NCBI GenBank assembly: GCA_014281115.1
Contig: JACONQ010000001.1
Location: 372,001 to 436,000 of the forward strand
From: Laburnicola sp. R22_1
Lineage: Eukaryota > Ascomycota > Dothideomycetes > Pleosporales > Didymosphaeriaceae
Direction: 5' to 3'
DNA: 64,000 bases
Shown here: one piece after another, positions 32,531 to 43,331 of the stretch
Layout of the letters: every line of letters begins with the position of its first letter
Numbering within the stretch: the first letter of the stretch is position 1
Notes under the pieces: generated by a model
Told to the model about the DNA's origin: nothing
The model's input: the letters and a program-made list of their open reading frames with translations, nothing else
Databases searched by the model: none
Translations under genes and position numbers: made by a program

Positions 32531-33178
32531 CTATCCAAAGCCCTCCTCACTGGCTCCGATATCGACGAGGATACCCCACAAGAATCGCCCAGTGTAAAGG
32601 ATCGCCCGACAATGTGTTAGATCGCAGCCTGGGAAGAAGATATGCCTGAGTTCCCACCCGCCGGCGGTTTGGGATCCAGAGAGGTCTTTCCTTTGGCTTC
32701 GTGTTCGGCCGCAGTCTCCCACGGTGGAAAGAATTGATAAAGAAATTCGTAGCTGAATTCCGGATTTTTTTGGATCTTCGGTAACAATTTGACCATGGAG
32801 TACCTCTCCCTTCGGTTTTCCGGTGATATGGTGGTGAGCTACCGTTGTGTTGGTCGAGATTGTCCATGTTTTGTAGCATGTCGACAGGAAATCCCAGAAT
32901 GGCGGGTGTCTGAGGAGAATCGAGGGATGCGGCCTCGTCTTTCCCTTATAGTATAGATTTATGTCGACGGAGCCGTGATGGTGTGGGTCGATTGTCATGG
33001 TAGGGCATCGGCCAATATGGATGCCGTAGCCGTCCTCCAATGCTTCGATGAGTTGAAAACCTCCCGGCGCATCTATTACGATTCGGTCACAGGCTTGCTG
33101 GAAAAGTTCGGTGTAAACCTCGGTTTTTGGAGGCTCCGTAAATCTTCTATACTCTAATCCGGAGTCCCTGCACGGCAT
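32531..33178 (-). CDS. Hypothetical protein (215 aa), possibly decayed
   Basis: An open frame from ATG at 33178. The first 120 residues look protein-like (PKTEVYTELFQQACDRIVID, LIEALEDGYGIHIGRCPTMT, SVDINLYYKGKTRPHPSILL, PPFWDFLSTCYKTWTI). The last part is less regular and may be read-through past an intron. It does not match a family I recognise. Reported with caution; homology search or transcript data would decide. Confidence 0.45.
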   Translation of the reverse strand: MPCRDSGLEYRRFTEPPKTEVYTELFQQACDRIVIDAPGGFQLIEALEDGYGIHIGRCPTMTIDPHHHGSVDINLYYKGKTRPHPSILLRHPPFWDFLSTCYKTWTISTNTTVAHHHITGKPKGEVLHGQIVTEDPKKSGIQLRISLSILSTVGDCGRTRSQRKDLSGSQTAGGWELRHIFFPGCDLTHCRAILYTGRFLWGILVDIGASEEGFG

Positions 33179-34600
33179 GGTTGCTTTGGGTCGATACGCC
33201 TATGTCTTCTTAGCTCGCTCAGATGTATGAGAATGCAGGTAGACGTGACTTACGGCTTCTTGATATACGCAGTATGTGTATTCCTGGAGTAGATGCTTTG
33301 AAGTGCGGATGTAAAGTGTGCGTGCTCTTCGAATAGATGGGTTGAAGTGTTGGGTGTGATGTTCTACAGGGAGGAGAGTGCTTCAGCAAAAAATATTTAT
33401 ACTCCTCTCGATGGTCCAGTAAGTCAGAAGCTGCGACTCTATCAGAACTGTGTGGTGCTCTTTCTGGGTGGTCCAGTGATCCAGAAGCCGCCGCGGGCGT
33501 GACTCCATTAGTACTGTGCCGTACCTGCTCTGCTTGGTATGCGCGCAGGGTTTCGGAATAGCCGTGTCTGCGTGACTGGACTTCGCGTGCGTCGACAAGT
33601 GTGACAGCATTGTCCAATTTCGGATATTGACAGCTACGCAACGGAAAATGGCATCTGTGGCCCTGTCTTTGTGCTTAGTTTAACATTGGAAGAGTTGCGG
33701 GACTGAGTCATACCTAGGTAAGCGCGGGCACTGTAAAAGGAGCAGCTGAGTTTTGCAGCGGTCGTAACCGCATGCGCGGGTAGCTAAGAGGCGCAATCGT
33801 ATATCGTGTAGCAATGGCTGTTGATAGTCGTGCTACCCACTATGGTCGTTACCTACGTGGGCTTCGTGTATTGGTTAGAGATACAGCCTTGAGAACGACT
33901 ACTGGCCATTGCTTGAATAGAGCGGTAATTATCGATGACGCGCGATAGCTGGTGGTTATTGCTCGAGGGCAGTCGGTGGTCATTGCCCGAGGAGGGTCGG
34001 TAGTCATTGCTTGAGGTAGGCGTAGTCATCGACGACGGCCGACGGCCGATGAATATTGCTTCAAGATGGCTGGTAGCCATGGCTGCCGCGTGTATCGATT
34101 GGTGGGAGAGCTAGTCCGTGCACTGTTGATACAAAGTCGAAGTGCGGAATCCTATGGTGGCTATGTCGCTACCTTGACTGACTTCTTGAAACCACGAACT
34201 TAACGAGGAATATTCTTGGAGGCTTTTGCATCTTACATGCTATGGGGCGTCGATAAGGTAGCTTAAGAGTCGCATGCCGGTCTGCTGTGCGGTCCGGTGC
34301 CATGTGTGGCTGCTGGGTACCTTGTGGTAAGAAAGCCTAGGCTGGTATGAGTCGCAGAAAAAGATCTGGGGAAAATGACGCGCATGGAAATATGACTTAG
34401 CCTTGCTAGCTCTATAGAACGTGGAGTTGTGTGCGGGGAGCTGACTACCTAGGTACATGGCTATGGTCGTGACTCTTGCCCTGAATCCTGTCCCCGTTTT
34501 TGCTCGCGAGAATCTGGAAGTCTTACATTAAAGCGCAGCGTCTTAAGGCCACATACACAGCGTCTGTTGTACGAATTAAGATTTGTTTAAGTAGTGTGCC
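33179..34600. other. Intergenic next to the AT-rich block
   Basis: Apart from a short tandem array (33951-34022) I see only short frames of poor composition. A minus frame at 33219-33641 is Ser/His-rich and not convincing. Confidence 0.4.
33951..34022. repeat. 24-bp tandem repeat, three units
   Basis: Three imperfect units of the type GGTGGTYATTGCYYGAGG plus six variable bases; degenerate copies extend on both sides (about 33900-34080). Confidence 0.6.
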
Positions 34601-34837
34601 ATGGTGGGTGCCTGGCTACAGCATCGTGAATTCTTAAAGGGCTAAAATAGGGTTAGCTTTCTTTTATAAATAAATTTAATAATAGCTATAGCTATAAGCT
34701 TGCGTAAAACTATAGAGTATACTTAGGTCTAAAATCTTTTAACCTTAGATACTTTTACCTACTAGTTTAAAGAAAAAACTTAGTATTTTATAATATATAA
34801 AGTATATCTTTTTTTATAATTACCTTTTTCACGCTCT

Positions 34838-34955
34838 TTTTAATTACTAAGCAGCGGGCTATGCTTTTTTGTTATGTTATTTAAGATAAAAGCCTTTGTC
34901 GTGCTACCCCTAGATAGTTAATTTAACGCCACATAAAGTATATTTTTTATTTAAT
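34838..34955. repeat. Repeat module of about 115 bp, copy outside the fold-back arms
   Basis: Shares 'taattactaag', 'atttaagataaaagccttt' and 'gtagttaatttaa..ccaca' with copies at about 34985-35105 (inverted), 37862-37995, 38208-38320 and 38478-38600. Probably the terminal part of the RIPped element family making up this block. Confidence 0.65.
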
Positions 34956-34984
34956 ATAAATATTTTAAGATTATTTATATGTGT

Positions 34985-37900
34985 GTATTATTAAATTATC
35001 TACCTAGGAGTAGAATAACAAAGGCTTTTATCTTAAATAATATAATAAAAAAGCAGAGCCCCTGCTTAGTAATTAAAAAAGAGCGTAAAAAGGTAATTAG
35101 CATAAAAAAAGCGTATTTAAACTGCTAAGCAAGCTTAGCAATCTTAGCGCAAGGCTCCTATAAGCAAAACTTTTATAAAAAGGACACTTAGAACTTTAGA
35201 GGATGAAACTTAGGCACAGCTACACTATAAGCTATCTCTCTATCCTAATTATTATAAACCTACTATCTAGATTATTATAAATAATATAAGTTAATATTTA
35301 ATATTTACTATATTAATAGATATATACAACTATAGTTATAAGTAAAATAAGAGTAATATATACTAGATATACTATTGCTCTATTACTATATTAAGGTTGT
35401 TCTAGACAAAGCCCTTACTATTACTCTACGCCCTACTATCTATCTAGGCATTAACGTTGTTTCTAAAAAAGTACTTACTATTATTAAAAAGTACACGCTA
35501 AAGATTCGCACTACTACTATTAAAGTAGCTATTAATATAACTACGCTAGAGTTCTATTCTATTTATCTAATACTTATCTAGCGTAAGAGGCAGGTATACT
35601 TAACTATCTATAAGGTAGTCCTAGTATACTAATTAGGTTAATAGCTTATCTAGTTTATAAAAGACTATAAGATTAAATTTCTACTCTAGTAAATGCAATT
35701 GCTTCTTATTAGTAATAGAATTATCTAGTAGAGAATATAAAAAAGAATAATAAGATCTTTATTAATAAACTCTAGTATAGTAAGAGCGTTGTGTAAATCT
35801 ATAAAATTCTCCTAGTTATTATTACTATTTAGTTAGCTTATCTAGCGCGCGAGCGTAAATAACTAATAATAGTAGTAGTAATAAGCTAGATACTATATAT
35901 AGCGTAAGTAAACTTTGCCTAAAGTTAGAAGCTTATAGAGTATAGGGTGCAAGTAAGTTTAAACTATTGTTATATTAGCGTATTTAAGATTAGTCTTTAA
36001 TTAGAATTAGGTGCCGTATATAGTATATATAACCTTCTATCTTAATCTACTTTAACCTTAAACTAAAAAAAAGTTAAAAAAGGCGTTTAGTAAGCCGACG
36101 AAGGTTATTTATATTGTGGTGGAGTGGACCCCACCACACGAGGCAGCATGGCTGGGTCACGTGGTAGCCGGGACGGAAAAACCTAGTGCCCGATCGACTC
36201 TTAGGCACTAGCAAGAGGAGGCTCTTTCACTCACCCGGCCAGTTATCAAAATAATCAACTTATCTTTCTACTGAGTCCCGATTAGGGCTGGGTTCTTCCA
36301 CAATATATTAGTAATATCTAGATAATTCTAGTCTACTATTAAATATTAGCTTTATTAAAAATTTAAGTTATATAAGCTTTTAAGTTTTAATTAAAAGAAT
36401 ATTTTTAGTATTAAGATTAATCTAGTTTTAAATTTCTTTATTTTAAGCGTGCAACTAAAGTTAAATATACTCGCCTAGCTAGCTTACTTAGTTAATAAGC
36501 TACTAAGTAGTTAATAAGATAAAATCTAAAATTATTATTATGGTTTTTTTTTTACGACTAAGGAGTTTTTAATAAAAATATTATAAGAATAGCAGTTATT
36601 CCTCCTACTATTATATACACAAAAAGCATTTTATTATTATATAAATAAGCTTTACTATGTATTAGATACTAGATTTTAGTATCTTTTATTTTACTTATTT
36701 TTATATATAGTATAGACTTAATCTTAGTTAAAATCTCTATATAACAAAGATTTTTAATATAAATAAGCTTTAGTTCTTTAATAGAAGAAAATAAAAATAA
36801 AAATAATAATAAGAATAAAACAAATTTAAGTTTTAAATTAAGATTCTAGTAGAATATACTATATAGGGTCGTCTTGCCAAATATCTTTTTAACCTTTTTT
36901 TAAAGTAGATTAAGAGAGAAGGTTATTATATACTATATATAGCACCTAATTCTAATTAAAGACTAACCTTAAATACGCTAACATAATAATAGTTTAAACT
37001 TTAAACTTACTTGCACCCCCTAATACCTATAAGCTTCTAGCACTAACGTAAGATTTACTTACGCTATATATAGTATACCTAGCTTATTACTACTACTATT
37101 ATTAGTTATCTATACTTGTCGCTATACAGCGTACTTATTTAGATAAGCTAACTTAATAGTAATAATAGTAATAATAACTAAAAGAATCTTATAAATCTAT
37201 ACAACGCTCTTATTACACTAAAGCTTGTTAACAAATATCTTATTTTTTACCTTTTACTTCTTTTTTTAGATTTAGTTACTAATAAGAAGTAATTATATTT
37301 ACTAGAGTAGGAATTTAATCTTATAGTTTTTTACAAACTAGATAAGCTACTAACCTAACTAGTATACTAGGACTATCTTATAGATAGTTAAGTATACCTA
37401 CCCCTTACGCTAGATAAGTATCTAATAGACAAAACAAAACTCTAGTATAGCTACCTTAATAGTAGCATTATAAATCTTTAGTGTATACTTTTTTATAATA
37501 GTAAGTATATTAGTGTTAGATAATTTAGAGTTAATACTTAAGTAGATAGTAGGGCGTAGAGAAATAGAGATAGTAATAGGATTTTTATTAAGAATAATCT
37601 TAATATAATAATAGAACAATAGTGTATTTAGTATATATTACTCTTATCTACTTATAAAGTAGTATATACCTATTAATATATTAACTTATATTATTTATAA
37701 TAATTAAAATAGCAAAGAAAAAGGAAGAATAACTATAGTATAGCTGCGCTAAAGTTTTATCCTTCCCCTACTAAAGTTCTAAGTAGCCTCTTTGTAAAAA
37801 TTTTGCTTATAGAAGCAGCCCTACGCTAAGACCGCTAAGCTTGCTTAGTAGTTTAAACGCGCATTTTTGTAATTACTTTTTTACGCTTTTTTTAATTACT

Positions 37901-37990
37901 AAGTAGGGGGCTGTGCTTTTTTAATTATATTATTTAAGATAAAAGCCTTTGTCGTGTTACCCCTAGGTAGTTAATTTAATACCACATACT
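34985..37990. repeat. Large fold-back structure, arms about 1.1 kb, heavily RIPped
   Basis: The left arm (about 34985-36075) matches the right arm (about 36880-37990) in inverted orientation, including blocks 'ctagtatactaattaggtt'/'aacctaactagtatactag' and paired short frames (35375-35581 plus, 37422-37619 minus) that translate alike. Both arms are extremely AT-rich with TpA excess and no intact frame. It could be two inverted copies of one transposon or the long TIRs of one element. Ancestral coding content is not identifiable. Confidence 0.75.
36115..36302. mobile_element. Solo LTR, GC-rich and un-RIPped (188 bp)
   Basis: A discrete GC-rich block inside AT-rich RIP sequence. It starts TGTGGTGGAG and ends TTCTTCCACA (TG...CA ends, 5-bp inverted TGTGG/CCACA). 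It is flanked by ATAT on both sides (36111-36114, 36303-36306). No coding content. Reads as a solo LTR, probably of a Copia-type element, that arrived after RIP of its surroundings. Confidence 0.7.
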
Positions 37991-38199
37991 ATATAGAAAG
38001 AATAGTCTTATAGTTTTAAAGTACTAGACTTATAATTATAAAAAGAAAATAAGCTAGAAACTATAACTTAGAAAGCTAAAAGTATACTAAAGCTAAAAAA
38101 ACTAATAAGGCTAATATATAAATAAGATCTTAGGTATTTTAGCTAAGCTTTGAAATATTATATAAGCTCTAAGTATATAATTATAATTGTGCTTTTAAT

Positions 38200-38600
38200 A
38201 ATCTTCTTTTTACGCTTTTTTTAATTACTAAGTAGAAGGCTCTATATGTTTTATTATATTAATTAAGATTAAAGTCTTTATTATTCTACTTTTAGGTAGT
38301 TAATTAATAATATATATAATTATAAAGTATTATTTTTATTCTAATAATAATTCTAAATACTTATAAAAAGAATAATGTAGTCGGCTTACCAAACGCCTTT
38401 TTTAACCTGTTTTTAGTTTAAGATTAAAGTAGATTAAAATATAGAAGCTATACGCGCTAAGACTTCTAAGCTTACTTAGTAGTTTAAATACGCATTTTTT
38501 AATTACTAAGTAGGAGGCTCTGCTTTTTTATTATATTATTTAAGATAAAAGCCTTTATTATTCTACCCCTAGGTAGATTTAATTAACGCCACATCTTTAT
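38200..38600. repeat. Two further copies of the 115-bp module plus an inner-end module
   Basis: Copies at about 38208-38320 and 38478-38600. Between them is the 'gtcggcttaccaaacgcc' module (about 38385-38445), which also marks the inner ends of the fold-back arms near 36075 and 36880. Confidence 0.6.
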
Positions 38601-39043
38601 TTATTTAATCTTATATATTTTTTTTACCTAAAGCACCTTAAAAGTATATATTTACTATATTAGGAAAGTTTTTCTACTTAACTGTGCATATAGTACGCAG
38701 ACGTGTATAGACTTACGCATTTGTGCGCATTTTTATATAAGCAATTTACTAGTATTGTCAGATATAGGGGTATTCTTAATGAGTTGAGATGGAAAAGTGG
38801 TGGGTTGATTAATTGATTGTGTGTGTTCTGTCGGAGAAGCTCGGCTACCGCGAGAAGTAACTATCTAGTACTAAGCCGCACTAGTACTATTTAGAATAGT
38901 ACAGGGGCAGTGTAAAACAGTAGTGCGCCAGCCTCCTTAGTGTATTTCACAGTGAAATCACAGTGATTTACACTAATTACCACTGTAAGGGGCCATATGA
39001 TCGTACACACCTACCCACTAGATTTCACAGTAACTATCTATCT

Positions 39044-40738
39044 GACAAGTATAAAAATGCTTAGAGATATATAGAATTATATGCACAGACTTGCGCAGAT
39101 ATGCACAAATAGTCTAAATAAGTAATTTTTAAAGCTTTATAACTTTTTTATTAGTAAAGCTATAATTTTAATTTTTTAATAGATTTATAGAGAGAATACT
39201 ACTCTTTAAATATTTAATTTAAAAATAGCATTTTTATTATGTAATTATTTAGTAATTAATAAAAACTCTTTAATATACTGGTTATTATACATATTATAAA
39301 ATATTATTATATAAAAATATAGTACTAATAAATTTTTATATAAATTTTTAAAAAAACTATAATAATAATAAAGTAGTTAAAAAGTTATTAAAGTTTAAAC
39401 TTTTTAAAATAGTGTTTTGCTAAGCTACTAATTTTTATCTAATCTAATTCTTTTAAGTAATTATAAAACTATATTTTATCTATTTTTAAATCTACAAAAC
39501 CTAGAGTTTAGAATTAGGTAGTAGTTCTATATAACACGCTAGTAATTACTATCTACTAAAAGACTTTAACTTTATACTTTAAAAAAATTCTAATTTTTTT
39601 AAAGCTTACTAAGTAGCTTACTAAGTAAATTACTAAGCTTTTTATTAAATTTTAACTAATTAAAGAGCTTTATTTGCTAATTAATTAGTATTTTATAAGT
39701 AGCATAGATACCTAGAGTACCTTAGCTACTCTAGCTACTCTAGGTGTACTAGTAGTATAGGTGTGTATTTTTATACAATCTTACGCATATATATACTAAG
39801 AAAAAAATAGTATTACTAGTGTGCTCTAAGCGTATTTAGTGCGTAGGTATATATATATTAGGAAAAATTTTAAGCGTGTGTGCGTACCTATAGTACCTAG
39901 ATAGCTTTGCGCACACTTACGCACTAAAAGCGCTCTAAGTGCACCTATAATACTACTTTTTTTTTAGCGTGCGCATGCGTAAGATTGCGTAAGGATGCGC
40001 AACTATGCCGCCAGGGCACCTAGGGTATCTAGGGCACCTAGTGCTTATAGGGCACCTATAGCACCTAGGCTATTAAAATAATACTGATTAATTAGCAAAT
40101 ACAGCTCTTTAATTGGCTAAAATTGTAAAAAAGCTTAGTAATCTACTTAGTAGTCTGCTTAGTAAGCTTTTAAAAAATTAGACTTTTTTAAAGTATAAAG
40201 TCCTTTACTAAATAGCAATTAGTAGTTAATATAATAGTATTAATTACTAGCGTATTATATAGAGCTTCTACCTAACTCTAAATTCTAAGTTTTGTAGGTT
40301 TAAAAATAGAAAAATATAGTTTTATAATTATTTAAAAGAATTAGATTAGACGAAAATTAGTGGCTTGGTAAAGAACACTATTTAAAAAAGTTTAAACTTT
40401 AATAACTTTTTAACTACTTTACTTTTATTAAAACTTTTTTAATATTTATATATTATATTGTTAGTACTATATATTTATATAATATTATTACGTAATATAT
40501 ATAATAACTAGCAAAATAAAGAGTTTTTATTAATTACTAACTAATTACATAATAAAAATAGTATTTTTAAATTAAATAATTAAAGACTAGTATTTTCTTT
40601 ATAAATCTATTAAAAAATTAAATTTATAGCTTTACTAGTTAAAAAGTTATAAAGCTTTAAAAAATTACTTATTTAGACTATTTGTGCACATTTGCGCAAG
40701 TCTGCGCAAGTCTGCGCATCTTTAAGCATTTTTGTGCT
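39044..40738. repeat. Second fold-back structure, arms about 0.67 kb, RIPped
   Basis: The left arm 39044-39715 and right arm about 40064-40738 are inverted repeats (for example 'tgcacaaatagtctaaataagtaa' against its complement near 40680). The spacer of about 350 bp is rich in GCGCA/TGCGCA and 'cacctag' motifs. No coding frame. Pogo element 3 is inserted at the outer edge of the right arm. Confidence 0.75.
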
Positions 40739-40739
40739 A

Positions 40740-42528
40740 AGCTAGCGCATATAGTGTCCGAACACATAGAGTTTCCGAACACCGCGCCACAACACCACAC
40801 CTGCAGAAAACACGCGATATCTCTCCACAACGCTTATTAATATGGACGCCCGCGAGGTTGCTATACAATCCGCTATTAACGATCTTAATACAGGTCTTTA
40901 TACTAGCCAGCGCGCCGCTACAAAGGCGTATGGTATCCCTTTGTTAACGCTGCACAGTCGACTACGTGGCGCAACAAACAGCGCACTTAGCCATCAGTAT
41001 TAATAGCGGCTGACTCCTCTATAGGAGGATTTTCTGGTAGACTGGATTCTTAAAGAAGACGCACGCGCCTGCCCTCCCTTACACGCTTGCGCGCGAGAAA
41101 TAGCGAATCAAATTCTGCGTATAAATGGCGACAACTAGCCTGTTGGCAAGCTCTGGCTCTTACACTTCCTCTGGCGCCAGCTACGCGTTGCCTCTATAGT
41201 TGGCAGAAATCTAGAGGCTTAGAGAGCTGATACAGCAACACTAGAGCAGCTACGCGCGTTCCTAGAGCTCTATGAGCAGACTTAACGGCGGCTTAATATA
41301 TAGGCGGAGAATACATACAATATGGATGAGACTGGCGTTGCTCTAGGGGTATGTACTAACACTAGAGTACTCTCTAGTAGTTAGAAAAAGAAGGCTTATA
41401 TTTGGTCTCTAGAGAATTGCGAGTGGGTCTCTATAATCGAGTGCGTATTAGTGACAGGGCAGAAACTACGCTGCGCAGTCATCTTTAAAGGCCAGAGCCT
41501 ATAGACTACCTGGTTCCTAGCCAAATCTGTGCCTAGCTAGCTCTATACAACCTCTGAGAACGGATAGACATTAAAAGTGATAGGTGCTAAGTGGCTACAG
41601 CGTATATTCATACCTAAGACGGCTATAGGTAATGGCTAGTACCGCCTTCTTATCCTCGACGGTCACGGCAGCTATATTAATATAGACTTCCTTTGGCTCT
41701 ACAAGCAGCATTAAATCGAGCTCCTATACCTACCTACGCATACCTCGCACATCCTACAGCCTCTAGATCTCGCTCCTTTCTCTGTAATTAAGTCTAGTTA
41801 CAGACGTTAGATCCAGAAGCTCGCATCACTTGACGACGCTGCGCCTGTTAAGAAGGAGCGCTTTATCACCTGCTATTATTAAGCTAGGGAGGAAGGCTTC
41901 ATAGAGCGTGTGATTCGAGCTAGCTGGCAGGTATCTAGTATCTGCCCATTTAACATTAATCACGTGCTTAGCTCGTCGCAGGTCTCTTAGAGGCCTACTA
42001 CGCCTACACGTTAGCAGCAGCCTTAGTAGCAGCTCCAGAGCTTCCTCTCGACTCCCTAGGGCCCTCACAATCTCTATATAGCGCAGCGCAGCGTCTAGAG
42101 CGTCGAGAATCTAGGTCGTACAACCCGGCTGCTCCTACAAAAAGCAGGTAAGGCTCTAGCAGCTGCAAATACTAGAGCTGCAGGCCTAGAAGCAGAGAAA
42201 GACGCCTTGAGCAGCAGCTAGAGATATCTACCTCTTAGCGTTAGCGTAAGCGCGTTCGAGTAGACCCAAATCAACGCTTTGTAGAGGTAGAGAGTATTAG
42301 GGAGGCTATGCGCGCAGCTGAGGCTTCAGCAGTCCAACCACGTAGATCTACTATATTAAGCACCTTAGAAATAGCTGCTATAGCTACAGCAGCTGCAGCG
42401 CTTGAATCTATGTGTAGTTAATGGCAATTGTAAGTAGCGTTGCTGAGATATCGCGTGTTTTCTGCAGGTGTGGTGTTGTGGCGCGGTGTTCGGAAACCCT
42501 ATGTGTTCGGACACTATATGCGCTAGCT
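40740..42528 (+). mobile_element. pogo/Fot-type element 3, RIP-degraded (1789 bp)
   Basis: Inverted repeats of about 75 bp beginning AGCTAGCGCATATAGTGTCC, with TA duplications at 40738-40739 and 42529-42530. It is a sister of element 2 (same first ten bases, length within 3 bp, homologous protein). The motif TTCCGAACAC/GTCCGAACAC is doubled inside each TIR. A matching unoccupied site lies at 42651-42685. Confidence 0.92.
40842..42430 (+). pseudogene. pogo-type transposase, heavily RIPped
   Basis: From ATG 40842 (MDAREVAIQSAINDLNTGLY) one frame carries recognisable blocks: IANQILRING, NMDETGVALGV, WVSIIECV, LLILDGHGSYINIDFLW, ILQPLDLAPFSVIK and ERVIRASW. They are interrupted by many TAG/TAA stops at Gln and Trp positions. 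It matches the transposase of element 2 throughout. The tail near 42230-42430 has drifted in frame. Non-functional. Confidence 0.88.
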
Positions 42529-42771
42529 TAACAAATTGCTTGTGTAAAAATGCGTATAAATGCGCAACTCTGCGCACGTCTGTGCACGTCTAAGCAACTT
42601 TTCTAAAAAAACTCTTTTAATATGCATATCTGCGCACCTCTGCGTACCTTTGCGCATCTTTAAGCATTTTTGTGCTAACAAATTGCTTGTGCAAAAATGC
42701 GCACAAATGCGCAACTTTGCGTACGTCTGCGCACGTCTGAGCAGCCTTTTTAAAAAAACTTTCCTGATGTA
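42529..42771. repeat. Direct duplication of about 93 bp containing the empty target site
   Basis: Units about 42529-42620 and 42676-42768, both starting ACAAATTGCTTGTG and rich in TGCGCA/ACGTCTG motifs. The linking segment 42651-42680 repeats the left flank of pogo element 3. Confidence 0.8.
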
Positions 42772-42779
42772 GGTGTACT

Positions 42780-43331
42780 TAGAGCCGCTTAGGTGCCTCA
42801 AGTGCTTATGCTTACTTAAAACTTTTCCTAATATAGTTACTTACTACTAGTTTAAATACTTACCTTTGCAAAGTATTGCGTTACCTATTAGTGTCTTACT
42901 GTTTTTATAGTGTTTTAGTCTGTTTACTAGCAAATAATAAGTGCTAACCTGCCCTCCCAGCAGGTCGAACACCCCACCACCCAGAAACACGAGAACTTGC
43001 ATGCGCCGCGAATCTTAGCTCTGCGCATAGGGACTCCTCGAGCCTCTCTGCTAGGAAGTTCCAGGCGTAGCTTACTGGGTTTCAACTAAAAAATTACGTT
43101 ATTGCAGTACTGCTTTCCATCATCGCATCTTGAGCGCTGAAAGCTGCAACAATAAAGCACCCCTGTTCTACTGCGAGCAACTGCCTTTAATGTTCCATCG
43201 GGGGCTCTTCCAGATAGCCCATCGCAATGCGCCAATCAGGTTGAAATTTTGGGCCATGCAGGCCTGACAGAGATGTAGACCGGATTTTTCCGCAGAGAAG
43301 AGTTCAGACGATTACCTAATCTGATTCCATA
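42780..43331. other. Unique sequence between repeats, no gene seen
   Basis: GC content rises again after about 42950; no convincing frame. Confidence 0.4.

Noticed and set aside
33951..34022. CRISPR-like array
   Set aside because: Units are contiguous without unique spacers, and the host is a fungus.
34600..42780. AT-rich block as a centromere core
   Set aside because: Explained by RIPped transposons, fold-back repeats and inserted elements; AT-richness alone is not evidence for a centromere.
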